From positions 5,828,001 to 5,892,000 of the forward strand of contig BSBN01000334.1 in the NCBI GenBank assembly GCA_027924645.1: a DNA stretch of 64,000 nucleotides, written 5' to 3'. The notes under the pieces were generated by a model that saw nothing but the letters and a program-made list of their open reading frames with translations, was not told where the DNA came from and made no database searches. This document shows, one piece after another, positions 45,769 to 57,623 of this stretch (positions within the stretch are counted from its first letter, which is position 1; each line of letters opens with the position of its first letter). Made by a program: the position numbers and the translations under genes. The DNA comes from Cunninghamia lanceolata. Its lineage: Eukaryota; Streptophyta; Pinopsida; Cupressales; Cupressaceae.

Positions 45769-46894
45769 TGTTGTCAATTCAAGTATACACCCTTGTTAAG
45801 ATTTGCAACAACTTAACTACTTGCTAAAACATGGAATCATTCTCGGATGTGGGTCTCCTTTCATGAGAACAAATCTCCAGAGTGAGTTGGTTCTCTTGTA
45901 ATTTCTAAACTACTGACTTGAGGAGAAAAGGGATAGAAAGATGTAACTGAAATATAAACTAACTCTAAAATCTACACTAGATGAAGTTCTATCACTCACA
46001 AGCAGATCCTTTAACATAAATCCTCATAATTTCATTGATAGTTACTCTTTAAGTAATTTGCAACAAGGTTTGGTGTCAAACACAAACTGCAACCAGGAAG
46101 AAACTAAATTTTAATAGTATTGAGACAATATAAAGGACTAAAATAGTCACAACATAACATCAGATAAAGACTGCAAAATATGTGAAATAGAATATTTTTC
46201 TATTAGAACTAAAAGGAATACAATGCATGAAAAATAAATGTGTGAGCCAACTACTATATACAACTCTGCAAGAGAGAAGAAACTAATGCAACTGACTGAG
46301 AAAAACTAAGTTTTTCTCCTATAAATGTCTCCAAATGATCTCCCGTGAAGAAAGTTGAAAAAGATCCTAAAAATAGACCCTAAGTCCATTTTCAAGCTAC
46401 TCACGAAAACAAAAAATAAAGAACCGAATCTACTTCCAATCTGTGAAATAAAACTACCAAACTGCCCTCTCATGTGGGCCCACCATAAAAATGCCTTTCT
46501 CTGCTCATGAAATCTCCAAAATTTGTCCTATATGGATCTAAATAAAACAAATCAAAATGGAATATTTGATCTATTTTATTACCCTATAAATTGCCTAAAA
46601 ATAGTTAAACTTTAAAAGCAATTCATAATTTCATTGCTTTAAAGTTAACTTTACAATAATATGGCAATTTAAATCAATATCCTATCGATATGATTTTTTT
46701 TGCAAAAATAAAATGATATATAGTTTATAATTTCACCAAGATATTTACAAGATATTATTAATGATTTTCTATAAAAATCATAAAAAAATATGAACTATTA
46801 CATATGTTTGAAAAAAATAAAAAAAAGCCTTAAAAGGCTTGACACCATGGACTCCAAGTGTTGATATTCTACCACCTCATCTCTATCTATATGC
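45769..46894 (-). repeat. 3' LTR, part matched to the right copy
   Basis: Collinear with 62877-64000, with scattered substitutions and small indels. The plus-strand left edge is TGTTGTCAATTCAAG. Homology can only be followed to 46894 because the other copy leaves the window, so the LTR may extend further right. Confidence 0.8.
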
Positions 46895-48588
46895 CTTGGA
46901 CAATGCCACCTCACCACCAATACAAGTGTCACATGTCAAAATAAAAGCTCTAAGTCCCTTTGTTACTTTGCCATATGCATCATTATGCCAAAATACCTTA
47001 TTCTCTCCATACCTCCTTCACGCAAAAATATTATCTCTGCCACCTTGTCAACTCCTTATCTACCACCTTTGGCTTCATTTGATGACCCTTCAAAGCATAA
47101 GGAATATTCTTCTTTGACCCCATTTGGTTACCTCACATGATACATGTATTGTTTAAGGGAATCTTGTCTAATCAAAAGGCACATGATGATAGGGAACTTC
47201 TTCGACCATGCAATGTCGACTCCAAGGTAATGAGTGTTGGTTGAATTTTTGCAAGGTATAATGCAAACCCTTAAGACCATCGACTAAGATTTGATTTCAA
47301 ACAAAATGCAATGTCTATTTTATGTCAGCCACCTCTTATCATGATGCTAGGATATAGAAATAATTTGCATTTGGTGAAAAACAAAGATGAGAAAAGATAG
47401 TTTCAAACAAAAGAATGGCCAAACCCTAATCACTTGTCACTTTTGTTCTCCTCACTAGCTACCGCTCTACAACTTCTTGGCATTAGGGTTTGTTCTCTCT
47501 CAGTTTCTTCCCTTGGTCTTTCTCTGTTGAATTCCATGATTTCTTGCATTTTCCAAGCATAAGGAGTGGCAGGAAGTGGTAAGTTTTGTATCATACTGGT
47601 ATTTCTCTATTTCTATGGCTTCTTATAAAAATGGTCGCAGTCATACCTGCACCTCCTCCCTCTATATCATTTATTCAACATATGCTTTGCTCTCTTTGTG
47701 TTGAATATATGCAAAATGTGGAAGAAAGATAAGAACCTCCTCAGGAAGCCGTGGCCATACTTATTGTTCTCCTCTGCATTCGAAGCTAACTATATTCTTC
47801 TCTTTCTACTATGTATACTTTGACCTATCTTTGATTATACAAAAGAAACAAGATTTTAATTTTGTCATCTAGGTATTTAACTCTTTCTCTGTAGTTCATA
47901 TGGTCATGGCCATTGTTGTTCTCTGTAGTAGATTTAATGGTTTTTGACATGAAACTTGAAGGGTTTTGATTCTTTGTCACTGTGGATACTCAAAAATGCA
48001 TACAAATGCATTCTATACAAACGACCATACTAGAAAACACTTGTATTTCTTCGTCTTTTGACTGTCTCTACAAAAAAAAAGAGAAAAAACTCTATCCTAC
48101 AACAAGGGTTTTGACTATGATGACGATATCTACCTTCTTCACGCACGGCTAATATATAAGAACTCCTCCGTGTATTTATTCTTTTCACTGTGCAAAAAAA
48201 AAGAATAGGGTTTCATGAAAAAAGAGGGTTTTCAATATTTGAATAGCTGGGTGTTCATTCAGGCACCAAACCCTATGTCCTTGTTATGCCCATCCTATGA
48301 AAACCTTTCTGTAACTCTCTTTTACTATATGCATGAAAGTGAGCTTGGGTTTCAAACCCTCTTCAAGTATTTGCATCTTAAAAGGCTAGCATTCATGATA
48401 TTTATTGTCTTGGTCTTTTGCTTTTGACTGAAAATGAAGCCTTCATGTAGATTGTTAGTAACTTCTCTAGATGCCATGGTAGTATGGACTCCTTACTCTG
48501 TACTCAAGCCTGTACTGTTTCATGAAATGATGATGAATCTAGAAACTCCTATGGCGCTTACTTTATTTGCATAAAGTATGGTACTTTC
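46895..48588. other. Rest of LTR or interior, no gene seen
   Basis: AT-rich and pyrimidine-rich sequence on the plus strand. Short open frames (46839-47117, 48215-48427) have no recognisable product. The last five bases, CTTTC, are the target duplication of the next element. Confidence 0.4.
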
Positions 48589-48902
48589 TATTGGTGAAAA
48601 ATCATATTTTCACTTTTACATAAGTTAATTAGGGAGATTCTTTTTCTATTTTGAGCCTCATGACATGTATCATAGGCTTTGTTTTCTCTTGAAAGCTTTG
48701 TGACATGTGTCACATGCTTTCTTTATGCTTTCTTTCCCCACTTTGTCTATTCTTGGATAGTGGTTGTGTATATCCTTTGTATTTATATTTGAATAATGCA
48801 AGGGGAATGTGTAGCACTAATTCATGCATTTGGCTTTTGCAATATTTTCTTACAACTCTCTCTTGTAGAAGTTTTCCTACATATGATTTTAGGAATCTAG
48901 CA
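48589..48902 (+). repeat. 5' LTR (314 bp) of the copia derivative
   Basis: Runs from TATTGGTGAAAAATC (TG changed to TA) to GGAATCTAGCA. The following TGGTTTTATCC is a weak match to the usual TGGTATCAGAG PBS. Confidence 0.93.
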
Positions 48903-49683
48903 TGGTTTTATCCATAAGAAGATAATTTGTGCATCCTAGAACAAAACAGATCTCAAGGTTGCACTCAGAAGGTGTCAAAACCCCTATTTTCATATAAGGT
49001 ACTCTATATTTTGTTGAAAAATAAGTTTTGGGCATTTTGGGGGTTTTGGTTTTTTGTGTAGGAAAAATCCGTATGGACTCCTCGATTACCATGCCCGATT
49101 TTTTGTACAGCCACCTCAATTTTTGTGCCAACATTTTTTGAGCTTATTTCGATTTTCAAGCTATCTTGATTTGAGTGCCAAAATTTTCAAATTTGCATCA
49201 ATTTCCATGCCGCTTGATTTATGTCTGCCTTGATTTCCATGCCGCTCAATATTTGAATATGCCTTGATTTTCTTGCCGCTTTCATGTGCAGGCCTAAAAT
49301 GACAGTTTTCTTCTAGAGGCCATAACTTGAGCATACAGACTCAAAAATTGGCAAACGAAAAAGCATTGGAAAGCTGGGTTTGAGTACTATCTAGTAATGC
49401 TGGTATTTTTTCTAGATTTTTCTGTTTGCAACCTATTTTTTCTATTTGAAGTCAAAGCATCATTTTTGGCTTCGGAGCTCCATTCTTGCACCCAGAATCT
49501 CCATTTTTTGAAAACGAATAGGCATTGGAAAGGTAGCTTTTATTTAGTTTGTTGATTTTATGGCTTCTGCTAGATATCATGGACATGGTACCTCCTGGAA
49601 AAGTTCTATTTGCTTTGATAGGCTTCTATTATCAGCATAAATCTATTTGCATATTTTGATCTCTATCATTTTGAGGAGGTATC
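48903..49683 (+). other. Leader of the copia derivative
   Basis: T-rich and noncoding. A short motif, TTGATTTNCNTGCCGCT, recurs between 49082 and 49290. Confidence 0.6.
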
Positions 49684-50219
49684 ATGGGTTTTGCCACTCA
49701 TTCTTCTATGGTCAATCTAACTAAGGACAATTATGACTCTTGGTAAAGAGGCATCCTAACACATCTCAGGTGGCTACATCTTTTGCCTCATCTTTATGGG
49801 CTCATACCTGAACCAGAGACACCTATGAAGAAATTGTTTGGGGTAACAATCAAGGTCATGTTGTAGGTTTAATTTGTACCACTGTTGATTATGATATTGC
49901 GTGTGATCTTCCAATCTATGAGAGTCCATACACACTTTGGACAAAAATTTGGGAGTTGTATGGAGACCCTCATGTCTCACCATTTCCAAATGATCCTACA
50001 ATAGATTGTCTCATTCCACTTGATGATGCAAATAATATACCTAATGATGATGATACTTTAGAGGAGCTTGAGTATATGACATGTCTTGAATGTTCAAAGA
50101 TAGAGACCTCTCTTTCTCCCTCTTCTCCTCCTAATGAGATCACATCATCTCCATCACCTGTTGCTACTTTAGAGTTCAGTGTTGCATCATCATTGGCTTC
50201 TAGTGATTCTTTGCAGTAG
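49684..50219 (+). pseudogene. copia gag of the short derivative
   Basis: Starts ATG 49684 with the N-terminal gag motif LTKDNYDSW, as in copia gags. The frame has a stop right after it and must shift near 49830 to continue as GLICTTVDYDIACDLP and YTLWTKIWELYGD, which are the UBN2-type gag middle. From 49956 to 50219 it is open, ending in an acidic then Ser/Pro-rich tail. No zinc knuckle seen. Confidence 0.75.
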
Positions 50220-50546
50220 GTCACTATCAGTCTTTTAGATCCACCTCATTAGGATTCCTATCTTGTAGACATATCATCTCCATACATTTCTGATTTGGAG
50301 GACACATTTGAGGGTTTATCTCTCTTTTTTGATTCTATCTCAGGTGCCTTTGCATCACCACCTTCATCTTGTATGTTTCCAGATACAGTTTAGATCATAT
50401 CCTCTCCTGGTTCTTCTTCTCTAATTGGGCAGATAGTTTCTATTTTGGAGAAGATATATTTTCCTAGTATGAGGTCACTTGAGTTGTATTTAGAGGTACA
50501 TGTTTCAATATGGATTCCCTATTCATCTAAGATGTGGGAATGGCTT
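50220..50546 (+). pseudogene. Ser/Asp-rich extension of gag, cut by the LINE
   Basis: Same frame as the preceding open stretch, with a few stops: DSYLVDISSPYISDLEDTF, then ILEKIYFPSMRSLELYL, ending SKMWEWL at the LINE insertion. After the LINE the frame resumes as LHSPVDLFLPKGRNVV (56900-56947). Unknown family. Confidence 0.5.
50529..50546. repeat. LINE target-site duplication, left copy
   Basis: AAGATGTGGGAATGGCTT, identical to 56882-56899. This 18-bp duplication marks target-primed reverse transcription. Confidence 0.95.
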
Positions 50547-51030
50547 GGATGGTGTTTGTGTCTGCTGCTTCGAGGACCGAGCTAGGGCATCCGAGCCCTA
50601 TCTTGTGATCAAGATTCTTTGGTTCTTGTGCGGTTTGGGTGGGGTCTTTTTGTAATTTTGGGGGGGTTGCTTCACTTAATCTATTGTGTTCTTTCTTTCC
50701 TGGGGTTCGCGGCCTATGGTTGCTCTGTCTCTACGCTCATTGTCCGCCTAGGGGTATCCTTGGTGCCTTGTGTGGTGAGTCCGCCTTTGGTGTTTCTGTG
50801 GAGGTGAATGTTGTTTCTTGCAAGGCTTTGGCTATAGTAGGTTGGTGCTTCAAGTTGCATGGGGCGTGTTGTGCTCAGGGTTTTTGGTGTGGGGTCTATC
50901 TCCCCTTTTCTGGCGCAGGTGAGGGTTGGTTCGGGTGGTGTTTGTTTGTGTAGAGAGCGGGCGGGGGAGGAGGTGTGGGGCTGCCCCACACTTACCCTTT
51001 TGTAGGTAGTGCCTTTCTGTCTAGGGTTTG
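50547..51030 (+). other. LINE 5' UTR / internal promoter region
   Basis: GT-rich sequence from the insertion point to the ORF1 start. Open frames at 50619-50807 and 50639-50953 exist on the plus strand but are low-complexity (Gly, Cys, Leu, Val) and have no supported product. Confidence 0.6.
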
Positions 51031-52467
51031 ATGGCCTTTTCGAAGGGTGAGGCTTCAGGGGTGTCTCCCAATTTGGACTTCCGAGTAGTGATAGGCTCGA
51101 AGTCTCCAGATAAAGGCATGAAGACTTTTGACAATAATCTTTTCACTCCGGATTTAGGGTTTCGTGGTGCGGATGCACCTCATGGTGTGTAGATCCCTAA
51201 GGTTAATGGCTACCTCGAGTGCTGCAAGGAGAGGCCAAAGCTATTTATTCTTCTTGAGATGCTTGCTAAAGACATTGAATATTATTCAAATCATTCCTTG
51301 TATTGCAAATTTTTGGGGATGAGGACTTCGCTACAGTTTTTGGAATCTTGGGCCTAGAGGACTTGGGCACCGAAAGGTGAAATGGACATCATGCTGCTAG
51401 CAAATAGTTATTTTATGGTCACTTTTAACTGCTTGGCTAACCGCAATAAAGTCTTTTACGGAGGCCCTTATATCCATAACCAGGTGGGGTTGTTTATCAA
51501 GCCATGGCATATAGGCTTTATCCCCTCAAATGAGATGCCAAATCATGTTCCGGTGTGGGTTCGTTTACCCCAGTTTCTAGTGGAGTGTTGTCAGGAAGAT
51601 ACTTTGCAGTTGCTTGCATCGCTGCTGGGCAAGCCAGTTGGTTCTTCAGTGTCAACTTTAGGGAAAAAGGTTATGACTTATGCCCGCATCTGTGTTGAAA
51701 TTGATCTTAGCAAGCCCTTGCCTGATGCTATGGATATGTGTGCGAGATCTTTCTCTTTGGTGTAGTAGTTGGACTACGAGACTCTTCCTTTCTACTATCA
51801 TCTTTGTCATGCTTACGGTCATCTACAGTGAAGGTGTCCTAAATCAAAGCCCTTGGACTCTCAACCTTCACAACTTCCTCGCAACCCCCCTAGGGCTGAT
51901 AAGGGGAAGGACCTTGTCCCTGGTGAGATGGCTGATGTTGAGGGTTTTGTTCCAGTCAAGGCTCGTAACAGAAATAGGGGTCAAAAGTGGACCTTCAATG
52001 AAAGACAGGATGAGGATTCATTTAATAGGTTTGAGATTTTGGATGATTTCAATCAGCAGGAAGTGAACCTGGGGTTGATGAGTTTGGATCAGGTGGTTGA
52101 GGGTCTAGCCCAGGAGATCAATACTACTATTGCTTCAATAGAACCACAGGATGATGAGACTTTGCACATGGATACGGATCAACAGATGGTGGTTTCAGTG
52201 ATGTTAGTTCCCTCTGTTGAAGCCTTGAAATTTGGTGGGAATTATTCTCTTTCTGGGAGGCCCGAGGATTCAGTTGCAGCTAGGAGTAGTAAATCTTTTC
52301 CTCATTTGGGCCTTATGCAGAGGGACCTTAAGAAGGGTGGGGTGGAGAAATCTATCAAACTTGGTAGAAAGAAGGATTTGGAAAAGATCAAAATGATGGG
52401 TGAGACTTTGGTAGAGTCAAGGTCAGTAAAGACTCTCGATTCTCACTTTTTGAGCCCCTTGAAATGA
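51031..52467 (+). pseudogene. LINE ORF1, DUF4283/zinc-knuckle protein
   Basis: Nucleic-acid-binding protein that would coat LINE RNA. One frame from ATG 51031 to TGA 52465-52467 with four internal stops (51190, 51355, 51763 and 51829). The DUF4283-like part includes GLFIKPWHIGFIPSN, VPVWVRLPQFLVECC and LASLLGKPVGSS. The zinc knuckle begins YHLCHAYGHL; the TGA at 51829 stands where a Trp is usual before the last Cys. The C-terminal half is charged and unconserved. Confidence 0.88.
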
Positions 52468-53336
52468 TTGTGTTATAATGGAATGTAAGGGGCTTGAACA
52501 ACATCCCTAGACAAAAAGTTGTTCACGATTTGGTTAGAAATCAAGGTCTTGATATTCTTTTTCTGTATGAGACCAAGCTTACAGTTGAGTCTATGTTTAG
52601 TTTGGCTCCTAAGTTGTGGAGGAACGGGGATTGTCAATGCACTGGGGCCCATGGATCTTCAGGGGGTTTAGCTTACTTTTGGAACCCGTGAAAGATCTAT
52701 CATCTTTGGTGGTTGTCTTCTAAGTTTGCTATGACTGATTACTTCCAGTTTTGAGACAGGTGAAGTCTTACTCCTCTCTAATATCTATGCTCCTACTGAC
52801 TTGCGTGGTAAATAATCTGTATGGACCCATATCAGTTTTGTCCGCAGTTTGGCTCCTCTCCATCCTTAGATTTTGGCTGGATATTTTAATGCAATTTTAG
52901 ATTTGGCTAGAAAGCATGGTGGTATGGCAAGGCTGGATCCCTCTACATTGCTTATGTGCAATTACATTGATGCTTTGAATCTAGTTGATATTAAGCCAAG
53001 TAATGGTCAGTTTACATGGAACAATCGCAGGGTTGGGGAAAATTGTATTACCGAGAATTTAGACCATTTTTTGGTTTCCTATTACTGGGTTGGTGGTATG
53101 TGGTCCTCATGTTCTGAAATCTTGGACTGGAGAGGATCCGATCACTGGCTTATCAATCTTTCTAGTGTGGCAACTCATGTGCTCCATTCTCCTTCCTTTA
53201 GATTTCAACTCATGTGGTTGTGGGACCAGTCTCTACTCGATTATGTGGCCAAATGGTGGTGGGGCAAATCAGCTTATGGTACGATGATGTATACCTTTGC
53301 TAAATTGCTATAGTATGTGAAGTATAAGCTCAAGCG
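52464..53336 (+). pseudogene. LINE ORF2, endonuclease domain
   Basis: AP-like endonuclease that nicks the target. ATG 52464-52466 overlaps the ORF1 stop as ATGA. The N-terminus has WNVRGLN and, further on, LFLYETKL (catalytic Glu region). A frameshift and stops lie around 52690-52870. The GDFNA motif reads GYFNA (about 52876-52890), losing a catalytic Asp, while SDHW near 53140 is kept. The frame changes again near 53315. Confidence 0.85.
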
Positions 53337-55000
53337 GTGGACTCATCAATGTTTTGGAAATTTTTTCATGTTAAGGTAGCTGCTCAGGCTAAGTTAGATT
53401 GTATCATGAGACTGATAAGGGAGGATGGGGTGATTGAAGATTTAATTCAAGATGAAGCTCAGGCTCTGAAAGCTCTGGAGGAGCGTGAGTTTTGGGAGGA
53501 ACTATTTTGGAAGCAAAAGGCCTGGATAGAATGGCTTCAAGAAGGGGATAAAAATACAACTTTTTTCTTCAATTCAGTGAAAGCCAGAAGGCATGGAAAT
53601 TCTATCTCGGTTCTGGTTAATAATAAGGGTGAACGGCTTTCCTCCTTTCCTGAAATGTCAGGTGAGGCGGTGTAGTACTTCTCCTCTCTTTTTAGGGAAG
53701 TCTCACATGGGGGGTCACCTGAAGAAGCCCAGGTTCTCTCCTGTATTCCCCCTCTAGTGACTAGAGCAATGAATGAGCTTCTTATGAAGGATATTACTCT
53801 TGAGGAGCTAGAGGAGACTATTTTCCAGATGAAGAAAGGGAAAACCCCTGGTCCTGATGGCTTCCCGGTTGAGTTTTACCAAGAATTCTGGGACATTATC
53901 AAGTTGGACCTCTTAGCGGTTGTCCAAGAATCTCAACAGAATAAGAAAATGCTTAGGGCTTCAAATTTGACCATTCTTGCCCTCATACCCAAGTGTGAAG
54001 GGGCAGATAGGCTAAGTCAATTCTGCCCCATTTCTCTTTGCAACATTTCTTATAAAATTATTTCTAAGATTATTGTTGACAGGTTAAAAAGGGGGATAAA
54101 AGAGCTGATTTCTGAGGAGTAGAGTGGCTTTGTGAAGGGCAGGCAAATTTTGGACGGTATTGTTATTGCTACCGAGTCCATTTATTCTATGGCCAGCTCT
54201 AAAGATAAGGTGATGTTTATTAAGTTGGATATAGCTAAGGCTTATGATAGGATCAGGTGGTCCTTCCTTTGGAAGACTCTCAGTGCCATTGGTTTTGGGG
54301 AATACTGGATTCAATGGGTTATGAGTTGCATTACTTCAGTTTCCTTCTCGGTGCTTATTAATGGGGAACACATTGAGTTATTTGGTGCTTTCAGGGGGCT
54401 TCATCAAGAAGATCCCTTGTCTCCATATTTGTTTCTTCTCCTTGCTGAAGGTTTGGGGAGGTTGATTAGAAAAAACCTAGAGGGTGATCTTATTCAGGGT
54501 TGGCAGTGGGGTGGTGAATTGCCTCCACATTCTCACTTGCAGTTTATGGATGACACTGCTCTATTGGGCATGGCTACAATGAGAGAAGCTATTAATTGGC
54601 ACAGGGTTTTGGATGTTTACCTAATTGCTTCAGGTCAATTGATCAATGAAGACAAGTCTTCCATCTTCTTCTTCAATATGTCAGGCTCCATCCAGTAGAG
54701 GATTGCTTAGACTTTGCATTTTTAGATTGGGACTCTCCCTTTGGTCTATCTGGGTATTCCTATCTCGGTTGGCCGTTTACCCAGGGAGTCTTGGCAGAAT
54801 ATTTTGGATAAATTTCAGGTGAAAGTTAATCACTGGACTCATCGGTGGCTATCTTTTGCTGGGTGTGTTTAGTTAATTAAGTCGGTGGTGCAGGCTTTGC
54901 CCATTTATAGGTGTATGCTCCATGTTGCCCCGATGGGATTTGTTAAGGAGTTAGATTTGGTTGTAAGACAATTTTTATGGGCTGGTAGTTTGGCGTCTTC
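53337..55000 (+). pseudogene. LINE ORF2, reverse transcriptase
   Basis: RVT_1-type polymerase. Visible in order: WLQEGDKNTTFF (about 53530), MKKGKTPGPDGFPVEFY, a conserved LIPK and RPISL region (here CPISLCN), SGFVKGRQILDG, FIKLDIAKAYDRIRW with the first catalytic Asp, GLHQEDPLSPYLF, and the catalytic box as FMDD (54546-54557, usually FADD). GIPISVGRLP follows. Stops include 53673, 54120, 54696 and 54708. Confidence 0.93.
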
Positions 55001-56160
55001 CAAATGGAGTCTGCTTAGATGGGATGTTGTTTGTAGCCCAAAATAGTATGGGGGTCTTGGTTTACGATAGTCAAACTTGACTGGAGTTGCTCTGGCTGTG
55101 AAGCTATATTGGCGTTGGTGCACTGAACAAGATAAGGCTTGGGCCATGATTCTTTCTCATAAGTACTTCCCGAGGAACCTCTAGTGTGATATTCCTTGCT
55201 ATCCCCTTATTTGGAAAGGATAGGTGATTTGGGGTACTCTAAAAAAAGGGGCTACTCTTATTAAGGTTTATTTTGGATTTGTAAGCAGGGGTCCAAGGCT
55301 CTTTTTTGGACTAATTCTTGGGATGGTTATCCTCCCATTATCTCTCAGTCTCCTAATTTCCTGAATCTTTGCCAGAGATTTCTTGAGGTTGGTTGGTCTC
55401 GGGTGAGTGATTTTAAATCCTTTACTTCCTGCGGGCAACTAGAGGTGGCAAGCTGGAAGTCCCCTGATGCTTGGCCGATTGTTGGTTTGCATGAGGAGCA
55501 TGCTGAGTTGATCAATATCCTCTCTAGTCAGTGGTGTAGTTCCCTCCAGGAGGATGATGTGCTATCCTGGTCTCCCAATCCTTAGGGGGTCTATACTGTT
55601 GCCTCCAAATATCAGGTTTTACTGTCTCATAGAATGGATGGGGAGGAAGTTTAGTGGTGGAGGAAGGTCTGGAACAAGTTCTCCTGGCCAAAGTGTAACT
55701 GCTTTGTTTGGATGCTAGCCTAGAATAGGTGTTTGACTTACGACAATATATGGAAGAGAGGCTTCTAGGGTCCTTCTGTTTGTTTTATGTGTGGGGCGGC
55801 CAAGGAAGAGTCTACTCACTGGTTTTTCCACTGTCCTTTTGCTATTCAGATTTGGCATTTTTGGTGGGATGTCTAGCAGAGTCCCTGTCTTCATGCTTCT
55901 TCCTTGATTGATTTTTGGAATGGTGTGGGTGAGCCCCCTTCTATGGCTTCTTTCTTGTAGGAAGTGTGGTTTGGGGGGCATATCTTCTTGTTGTGGCAAC
56001 TTTGTCTTGAGAGAAACCGGCATATTTTTTGTGGTGAGAAGAAGATGGTGCAACAAGTCTAGCAGAAAATCTTGGGAATGATTCAGGAGACGGTGGAGGC
56101 TAAGAGTGAGGTGAGTTTTCCTTTAATCAAGTGGGATGCTGAGGTAGTGGCGAGACTAGG
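55001..56160 (+). pseudogene. LINE ORF2, linker and zf-RVT region
   Basis: Diverged coding sequence with stops and shifts: GGLGLR (about 55048), WWRKVWNKFSWPKCNCFVW (about 55660-55715) and CFMCGAAKEESTHWFFHCP (about 55780-55835), the Cys/His pattern of the zf-RVT domain of plant L1 elements. Confidence 0.8.
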
Positions 56161-56757
56161 GCTTTAGGGGTTTTCTGTGACTTCAGCTTGTGTCAGGAGA
56201 GGTCAGAAGGCTAATAAGGGAATTCATAGGATTGGTCGGTGGCAGCTTCCTCCCAATGGGATTCTTAAGATTAATACTGATGGTTCCTCCACGGACAATG
56301 CTGGGCCTGCTGGTATTGGAGGGATTGGCAGGGATTATGTAGGCTCAGTGATCTTCTTCTTTTTGGTCCCTGAGAGGATGCAGACTATTAACATGATGGA
56401 AGGGCTGGCTATTCTCTATGCTTTTGAGAAGGCTCTTGCTTGGGCTAGAGACAGATTATTTGTGAATCTGATTCCCAAGTTTTGATCAATTTGCTCATTA
56501 AGTGGAAAGTGTTGGATGTCAGTTGGCATTTGGCTTTGATTGTGCAGCAGATTTTGTAGGTTAGTTTGTTAATGGAAATGGTAACCTTTGTTCATATTCC
56601 GCATGAATGGAATACGGCTGCGGATTGCTTGGCGAAATGGGTGTCTAAGTATTTAGATGGCGAGAAAACTAAGGAGTGGGAACTGGTTCCTCCGGTACTT
56701 CGCCATGATTTGGAGAGAATTTTGGATGAGGATAGGGAGGGTTATGGTGATGATTAA
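56161..56757 (+). pseudogene. LINE ORF2, RNase H domain
   Basis: RVT_3-type RNase H of plant L1 elements: LKINTDGSS (catalytic Asp) then GIGGIGRDYVG and MEGLAILYAFEKAL (catalytic Glu), to about 56485. After a shift the end reads VHIPHEWNTAADCLAKW, the last conserved block, and stops at TAA 56755-56757. Confidence 0.85.
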
Positions 56758-56881
56758 GTTTGGTCTTGTTTAGTTCTTCTACTTTTGTTGGTTCTTGGGT
56801 TTTGGTCCTCTGCTTTCTTTGTAATGCTCCTCTTTGATTTTCAATAAAGTTTTTACCCCTTGTCATTAAAAATTAAAAAAA
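56758..56881 (+). other. LINE 3' UTR, polyA signal and tail
   Basis: AATAAA at 56843-56848 is followed by an A-rich end (TTAAAAATTAAAAAAAA) before the duplication. Confidence 0.85.
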
Positions 56882-56899
56882 AAGATGTGGGAATGGCTT
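56882..56899. repeat. LINE target-site duplication, right copy
   Basis: Identical to 50529-50546. Confidence 0.95.
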
Positions 56900-57309
56900 C
56901 TACATTCACCAGTGGATTTATTTCTTCCGAAGGGGAGAAATGTTGTTTACAGGTAGTGGATTGGATTCTATCTTCAAGATCTCTTCATTGGTTCTAGAGT
57001 TTCTTCTTGGAGGGGATTCATATTCTCTATTTGCTCTCTGTTATAGGGGGCACTCATGATTGTACTCTTGTGATGGATTCATTCCATGGGGGGTCTTAGT
57101 GTCCTTCTTCCATCACATGTTCTTGTACTTTCTTTTTTTTTTCTCTCTTTTGGAAATGAGTTTTCTCTCGCTCAGTTTTTCTCTTTTTCTCCACCTTATG
57201 AGAGATTCTTGTTGTTCATGGGTACCTAACATGGCTTTTGTTGCTAGGACCCATCTTTCTTTCTTTCTTTTTAGCTTGTGTAATCTCCCTAAGTTACACT
57301 TATGGGGGC
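56900..57309 (+). other. 3' end of the copia derivative interior, with PPT
   Basis: Continues the Ser/Asp-rich frame briefly, then noncoding T-rich sequence. TTATGGGGGC (57300-57309) next to the LTR is the polypurine tract. Confidence 0.65.
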
Positions 57310-57623
57310 TGTTGGTGAAAAATCATATTTTCACTTTTACATAAGTTAATTAGGGAGATTCTTTTTCTATTTTGAGCCTCATGACATGTATCATTGGCTT
57401 TCTTTTCTCTTGAAAGCTTTGTGACATGTGTCACATGCTTTCTTTATGCTTTCTTTCCCCACTTTGTCTATTCTTGGATAGTGGTTGTATATATCCTTTG
57501 TATTTATATCTGAATAATGTAAGGGGAATGTGTAGCACTAATTCATGCATTTGGCTTTTGCGATATTTTCTTGCAACTCTCTCTTTTAGAAGTTTTCCTG
57601 CATATGATTTTGGGAATCTAACA
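57310..57623 (+). repeat. 3' LTR (314 bp) of the copia derivative
   Basis: Runs from TGTTGGTGAAAAATC to GGAATCTAACA, same length as 48589-48902. The duplication CTTTC follows. Confidence 0.94.

Larger units (their letters stand above)
50547..56881 (+). mobile_element. Plant L1-type LINE, full length but mutated
   Basis: A 6335-bp non-LTR retrotransposon with 5' UTR, ORF1 (nucleic-acid-binding), ORF2 (endonuclease, RT, zinc-binding domain, RNase H), 3' UTR and an A-rich tail. An exact 18-bp duplication flanks it. Base composition is GC-richer than the surroundings. Both ORFs carry many stops and ORF2 has frameshifts, so it cannot move itself. It lies in the coding frame of the short copia derivative. 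Confidence 0.95.
48589..57623 (+). mobile_element. Short gag-only copia derivative (TR-GAG-like), split by a LINE
   Basis: Two 314-bp LTRs (48589-48902 and 57310-57623) with an exact target duplication CTTTC (48584-48588 and 57624-57628). Removing the LINE (50547-56881) and one target duplication leaves about 2.7 kb: LTR, leader, gag, a Ser/Asp-rich extension, PPT, LTR. No pol is present. This fits terminal-repeat elements that encode gag only. The LTRs differ at about 12 of 314 positions (about 4%). Confidence 0.92.

Noticed and set aside
50619..50953. Overlapping open frames in GT-rich LINE 5' UTR
   Set aside because: Low-complexity composition on both strands; they lie upstream of the recognised ORF1.
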